Positions 14,199 through 17,448 of a DNA stretch of 17,448 bases are shown in pieces (the stretch's first letter is position 1; the number at the start of each line of letters is the position of its first letter). The stretch spans positions 1-17,448 of the forward strand of contig JBBQHE010000078.1 of assembly GCA_038323655.1 (NCBI GenBank), read 5' to 3'. The position numbers and the translations under genes were made by a program. The stretch is from Humitalea sp038323655. Lineage in GTDB: Bacteria; Pseudomonadota; Alphaproteobacteria; Acetobacterales; Acetobacteraceae. Below the pieces are notes generated by a model. The model did not search any database. It had not been told where the DNA came from and saw only the letters and a list, made by a program, of their open reading frames with translations.

Positions 14199-15764
14199 AT
14201 GGTTGAAGTGCTCGACTGCACGCTGCGCGACGGCGGCTACTACACCAACTGGGATTTTACGCCCGAGCTTGTGCACACCTACGTCTCCGCGGTCGCCAGG
14301 CTGCCGATCACCTATGTCGAAGCCGGCTACGTCAACGATCCCGGGCCCGGCTATTTTGGCGAATTCTATTACCTGACACACGACAAGCTCGCCATGATCC
14401 GTGGCCTGCTGCGCCCCGACCAGAAGCTGGTCGTCATGATCGACGGCAAGAACTGCGAACCTGAGCGCATGGCGGCCCTCTTCGCCCCTGTGGCGGACCT
14501 CGTGGACCTGGTGCGCATCACCGTCGCACCCGATGCACTGCCGCATGGCGTGGCACTGGCCAAGGCGCTGACGGCGGCCGGGCTGCGGGCCGGTTTCAAC
14601 GTCATGTACCTCTCGACCTTCCAGGACGACCTGGAAAAAATCCGCCCTGCGCTGGACGAGGCCGACGCCTATGTCAGCATCGCACTGGTCGACAGCTACG
14701 GCGGCTGCAATCCCGCCAGCGTGCGCAAGCTCTTCGAAAGCCTGCGCGCGGCGCTGCCCGGCAAGCCGATCGGCTTTCACGGGCATGACAACATGTGCCT
14801 GGCCTTCGCCAACACCCTGGCGGCGATCGAAGGCGGCGCCGACATCGTCGACGGCACCTTCACCGGCATGGGCCGCGGCGCCGGCAACCTGCGGACCGAG
14901 ACCATGCTCATCCACCAGGCGGGGCAGGGCGGCAACGAACCGCTGGACTACGCGGCCCTCAGCAGCGTCGTCGCACCCTTCGAAACCATGCGGCGCGAAT
15001 ACGACTGGGGCACCAACCTGCCCTACATGCTCTCCGGCGCGAACAACCTGCCGCAGAAGGACGTGATGAACTGGATCGCGAAGAGCCGCTATTCGGTGCA
15101 TTCGATCATCCAGGCGCTGCAACGGCAAAGCGGCGCGGAACGCGACAACACCGCCTACCCAGCGATCGAACAGAGTGCCCATGCCGCCGCCACCGCCGTG
15201 GTCGTCGGTGGCGGGCCGTCCGTCCGGCGCCACGTCAAGGCGCTGGCCACCTTCGTGCAACGCAGCGGTGCCGTGGTCATCTTCGCCAGTGGCCGGCACC
15301 TCGACCTGTCCGACCAGATCGGCGGCACCCAGCTGCTGTGCCTGCCGGGGCACGATGCCTTTCGCCCCGGCGTGCTCGACCACATCTCACGCGTCGCGGC
15401 CCTGGTCGTGCCGCAGCCGCCCCGGGTGCCCGATTGCCTGCCGCCGGGTGTCACCAAGCCTGTGTTGCAGGCGGGCCCAAGCGGGCTGACCGGCGACAGC
15501 CAGATCGGTCCCGTCTCCGACACGGGCCCGCTCGGGCTCAGCCTGGGCACGGCGCGCGGCCTGGGCGTCACCCAGTGCTACCTTGCGGGCTTCGACGGGT
15601 ATGAATACGCGACGGTGGCGGAACAGGAATTGTCGCGCGAGGTCGAGCTCGCGCTCGACGTGTTCCGCCGCGAAAACCCGTCCACCGGGCTGCAGAGCCT
15701 GACACCGACGCGCTACGCCGTCGCGCAGGCCTCGATCTACGGTCTTGTGGCGGCGGTGCACTGA
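14199..15764 (+). CDS. HOA-like DRE-TIM aldolase fused to a C-terminal Rossmann-like GGGPS domain
   Basis: A 521-residue two-domain protein. Residues 1 to about 300 are a DRE-TIM metallolyase barrel like 4-hydroxy-2-oxovalerate aldolase: VLDCTLRDGGYYTNWDF (4-20, R10 and D11), VDSYGG (164-169), the metal ligands in GFHGHDN (H194, H196) and GMGRGAGN (223-230). This class makes or cleaves C-C bonds next to a 2-keto acid, often pyruvate. Residues from about 330 begin AVVVGGGPSVRRHV, a nucleotide-binding-like turn, and include GLSLGTARGLGVTQCYLAGFDGYEY, resembling DUF115/MptE-like or glycan-associated domains. The ATG has AGGAG 8 nt upstream. It is the first gene of a tight operon with a HAD phosphatase (13 bp later) and a cytidylyltransferase, which suggests synthesis of a CMP-activated keto acid for a surface glycan. 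The exact substrate is unknown. Confidence 0.85.
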   Translation: MVEVLDCTLRDGGYYTNWDFTPELVHTYVSAVARLPITYVEAGYVNDPGPGYFGEFYYLTHDKLAMIRGLLRPDQKLVVMIDGKNCEPERMAALFAPVADLVDLVRITVAPDALPHGVALAKALTAAGLRAGFNVMYLSTFQDDLEKIRPALDEADAYVSIALVDSYGGCNPASVRKLFESLRAALPGKPIGFHGHDNMCLAFANTLAAIEGGADIVDGTFTGMGRGAGNLRTETMLIHQAGQGGNEPLDYAALSSVVAPFETMRREYDWGTNLPYMLSGANNLPQKDVMNWIAKSRYSVHSIIQALQRQSGAERDNTAYPAIEQSAHAAATAVVVGGGPSVRRHVKALATFVQRSGAVVIFASGRHLDLSDQIGGTQLLCLPGHDAFRPGVLDHISRVAALVVPQPPRVPDCLPPGVTKPVLQAGPSGLTGDSQIGPVSDTGPLGLSLGTARGLGVTQCYLAGFDGYEYATVAEQELSREVELALDVFRRENPSTGLQSLTPTRYAVAQASIYGLVAAVH

Positions 15765-15777
15765 GGCGTCGCCAAGC

Positions 15778-16485
15778 GTGGTGCCGCCCGCACCCCCCGT
15801 CGCGATCGTCTTCGATTGCGACGGTGTCCTGCTCGATTCGAACGCGCTGAAGACCGCCTGCTTCGCCGAGGTCCTGCAAGCCAGCGGCTTCGCGCCAGCG
15901 GATATCGAGGCCTTCGTCGTCTTCCAACAGGCGAACTTCGGCCTGTCGCGCTTCCGCCTGTTCGAGGCGCTGCTGACCTGGCCGCTCGCGACCAGGCCCG
16001 CGGTGACCCAGGCGATGCTGCTTGACCAATATTCCCTGGCGGTGCGCGGGCGATACGCGCTCTGCGCCCCGACGCTCGGCATGCATGCCGTCGTGGCCGA
16101 CCTGGCGCGGCGCATGCCGCTGTTCGTCGTCTCCGGTTCAGCCGAGGCAGAACTGCGCGAGGTGCTGGCCGAACGGCAGGAAGCGGGCTTCTTCCGCGCC
16201 ATCTACGGCTCGCCGGCAACCAAGCAGGAGAATCTCCGACTGGTCCTGGCCGCGCTGGAGACGCACCACGCCGGCCTGGACCGCAAGACGGTGCTGTTCA
16301 TCGGCGATGCCGAAGCCGATTTCCGCGCCGCTGCGGATGCCGGGCTGACCTTCCTCTACATGGACCGGTATTCGGCCGCGCAGGGGCGCATGCGGGCGCT
16401 TGCCTCCGAACACGGCTTCGCCAGACTCGACACCCTGCTGGACTTGCCGCCCCTGATCGGCCTGCCATCGCCTGAGGAATCCTGA
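15778..16485 (+). CDS. HAD-superfamily phosphatase
   Basis: A 235-residue haloacid dehalogenase-type hydrolase. Motif I is VFDCDGVLLDSN (nucleophile D13, acid D15), motif II is VVSGS (S119), motif III is the lysine in GSPATKQENL (K149), and motif IV is FIGDAEAD (D177, D181). The roughly 70-residue helical insert after motif I is a C1-type cap as in phosphoglycolate phosphatase or beta-phosphoglucomutase. I start at the GTG at 15778, with GAGG 11 nt upstream overlapping the aldolase stop; GTG 15781 is an alternative and a TTG at 15745 is unlikely. It lies between the aldolase and the cytidylyltransferase, exactly where KdsC- or NeuB-pathway phosphatases act. Dephosphorylating the aldolase product before CMP activation is therefore the likely job. 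Confidence 0.88.
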   Translation: MVPPAPPVAIVFDCDGVLLDSNALKTACFAEVLQASGFAPADIEAFVVFQQANFGLSRFRLFEALLTWPLATRPAVTQAMLLDQYSLAVRGRYALCAPTLGMHAVVADLARRMPLFVVSGSAEAELREVLAERQEAGFFRAIYGSPATKQENLRLVLAALETHHAGLDRKTVLFIGDAEADFRAAADAGLTFLYMDRYSAAQGRMRALASEHGFARLDTLLDLPPLIGLPSPEES

Positions 16486-16488
16486 CCC

Positions 16489-17169
16489 GTGTCCATGATC
16501 GCCTTCCTACCCTGCCGCGCGGGCAGCCAGCGTGCGCCCCGCAAGAACGTCCGCCCCTTCGCCGAACATGCCGAGGGGCTGCTCGGCATCAAGCTGCGGC
16601 ACCTGATCGCGTGCCGCGAGATCGACGAGATCATCCTCTCCACCAACGACGCCGAAGCCATTGCGATCGGCGAGATCTTCCTGGACCAGGCAGGCGGCCG
16701 GCTGCGCATCGACCATCGGCCCGACCATCTCTGCTCCTCGCAGACCTCCACCGATGATGTGATCACCTATGTGCCCAGCATCATCCCGGCGGGCGACGTG
16801 CTCTGGACGCACGTCACCTCGCCCTTCTTCGACGCCGACTGCTACAGCAAGGCGATCGCGGCCTACCGCGCCGCGCCCGACAGCGACAGCCTGCTGGGCG
16901 TGACGGAACTGCGCACCTTCATCTGGGACGACGGCGGGCCGGTGAATTACGACCGGGGCCGCGAGAAATGGCCGCGCACACAAACGCTGCGGCCGCTGTT
17001 CGAGGTGAATAGCGCCATCTTCATCGCGCCGATCGACGTCTACCTGCGCGAGAACGATCGCATTGGCGTCAAGCCGGTGATCTACCCGATCCCCAAGGCG
17101 CAGACCGTCGAGGTGGATTGGGAAGAAGATTTCCTGCTGGCCGAAGAGTTGTGGAAATTGCGGCGGTAG
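16489..17169 (+). CDS. CMP-sugar synthetase-type cytidylyltransferase
   Basis: A 226-residue member of the acylneuraminate/KDO cytidylyltransferase family (NeuA/KdsB-like), which transfers CMP from CTP to the anomeric hydroxyl of a 2-keto acid sugar or a related acid. The CTP-binding signature FLPCRAGSQRAPRKN is at 6-20, STNDAEA at 51-57, WTHVTSPFFDAD at 106-117 replaces the usual QPTSP-type motif, and the metal-binding end QTVEVDWEEDFLLAE is at 205-219 (D210, D214). The GTG at 16489 is 3 bp after the phosphatase stop; ATG 16495 is an alternative. Substrate cannot be read from sequence; NeuA, PseF, LegF, KdsB and phosphonate-activating relatives share this fold. The neighbours suggest an aldolase-derived acid. 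An insertion sequence begins about 25 bp after the stop. Confidence 0.9.
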   Translation: MSMIAFLPCRAGSQRAPRKNVRPFAEHAEGLLGIKLRHLIACREIDEIILSTNDAEAIAIGEIFLDQAGGRLRIDHRPDHLCSSQTSTDDVITYVPSIIPAGDVLWTHVTSPFFDADCYSKAIAAYRAAPDSDSLLGVTELRTFIWDDGGPVNYDRGREKWPRTQTLRPLFEVNSAIFIAPIDVYLRENDRIGVKPVIYPIPKAQTVEVDWEEDFLLAEELWKLRR

Positions 17170-17192
17170 CGCCGTATCCCAAAGCCAGGCAC

Positions 17193-17448
17193 TAAGCAGC
17201 TTGCGGAAATTCGCGATGAGATCGGGCTAATTCCTCGCTTCTTCCCGAGCGTCGCGCGGCATTTTGCTTTGTTCGGGCGGATTTTCGCGGGCCTTGTGGT
17301 GGCTTGCGTTGATACCGGAGGCATCTCGGGCGTGATCATGCCGTGGCTCCCAGCAGCTTCGGCAATCGCACCAGGTTGTAGGCTGCGGTGCGCAGCGTGA
17401 AGGCCCATCCGACACGCGCCAGGTCGCGCAGTCGCATCCGGCGCATCC
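17193..17448 (-). mobile_element. End of an insertion sequence, IS5/IS1182-like (continues beyond window)
   Basis: The left boundary is proposed at the sequence TAAGCAGCTTGCGGAAATTC (17193-17212), which resembles the terminal repeat of IS1182/IS5-type elements (a GGCTGCGGAAA-type core). About 120 bp of non-coding tail separate it from the transposase stop. Only one end is in the window, so the inverted repeat pair and target duplication cannot be checked. The element sits immediately after the cytidylyltransferase gene. Confidence 0.65.
17336..17448 (-). CDS. Transposase C-terminus (IS5/IS1182-like, 5' part outside window)
   Basis: The minus-strand frame entering from the right edge encodes the last 36 residues of a transposase: RDLARVGWAFTLRTAAYNLVRLPKLL, then GATA and TGA at 17338-17336. 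This tail (arginine-leucine, VGW-FTL, AAYNLVRLPKLL) is characteristic of DDE transposases annotated as IS5 or IS1182 family. Integrity of the rest cannot be judged. An ATG visible near the edge lies within the coding sequence and is not taken as the start. Confidence 0.75.
   Translation of the reverse strand, partial: MRRMRLRDLARVGWAFTLRTAAYNLVRLPKLLGATA

Noticed and set aside
14184..15383. 399-codon minus-strand open frame opposite the aldolase
   Set aside because: The sense strand encodes clear catalytic motifs, while the antisense translation has none.
13329..17448. Direct repeat of the tRNA-Ala 3' end as an attachment site
   Set aside because: No second copy of the T-arm/acceptor sequence was seen downstream within the window.

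Overview
The window is GC-rich DNA (long G/C runs, open antisense frames nearly everywhere) whose gene content points to an alphaproteobacterium, most likely Acetobacteraceae of the Roseomonas type. The pointers are three orphan TctC/Bug-type periplasmic binding proteins, an ExoD-family protein, DUF1194 and DUF1289 proteins, and a cobalamin-riboswitch-controlled TonB receptor. This assignment is inference from gene content; no rRNA or species marker is present.

Left part (1-5414). A BtuB-like outer membrane receptor runs off the left edge on the minus strand, preceded by a clear cobalamin riboswitch and then an ExoD-family membrane protein. A gene-poor stretch follows with a decayed DUF4157 (eCIS-core) fragment carrying an HELAH motif and four 15-bp tandem repeats. 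Next come a small secreted protein made of six YDAQGRSTGR repeats, a TctC-type binding protein convergent with it, and a two-CBS-domain protein.

Middle (5501-13189). A DUF1194 (VWA-like) protein, a PhnW-like class V aminotransferase and a second TctC protein run on the plus strand. A lower-GC, probably acquired PGN_0703-type nuclease gene is wedged in on the minus strand. A minus-strand group follows: DUF1289 protein, third TctC protein, then an Asp/Glu/hydantoin racemase-family protein in which both catalytic cysteines are serines. Divergent from this group is fhs, formate-tetrahydrofolate ligase, whose leader can fold into a hairpin next to its ribosome binding site.

Right part (13276-17448). 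A tRNA-Ala(GGC) gene is followed by about 850 bp without a convincing gene, then a tight three-gene operon: a DRE-TIM (HOA-like) aldolase fused to a C-terminal Rossmann-like GGGPS domain, a HAD phosphatase and a CMP-sugar synthetase-type cytidylyltransferase. The order aldolase, phosphatase, cytidylyltransferase matches the logic of the KDO and nonulosonic acid pathways, but with an unrelated aldolase class. It may make an undescribed CMP-activated 2-keto acid for a surface glycan. The end of an insertion sequence (IS5/IS1182-like transposase C-terminus) follows directly, so this part may be an accessory island anchored at the tRNA.

The three-gene cluster is the best candidate for an undescribed system. 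The double Cys-to-Ser racemase homologue, the DUF4157 remnant, the lone nuclease and the YD-repeat protein are secondary points of interest.
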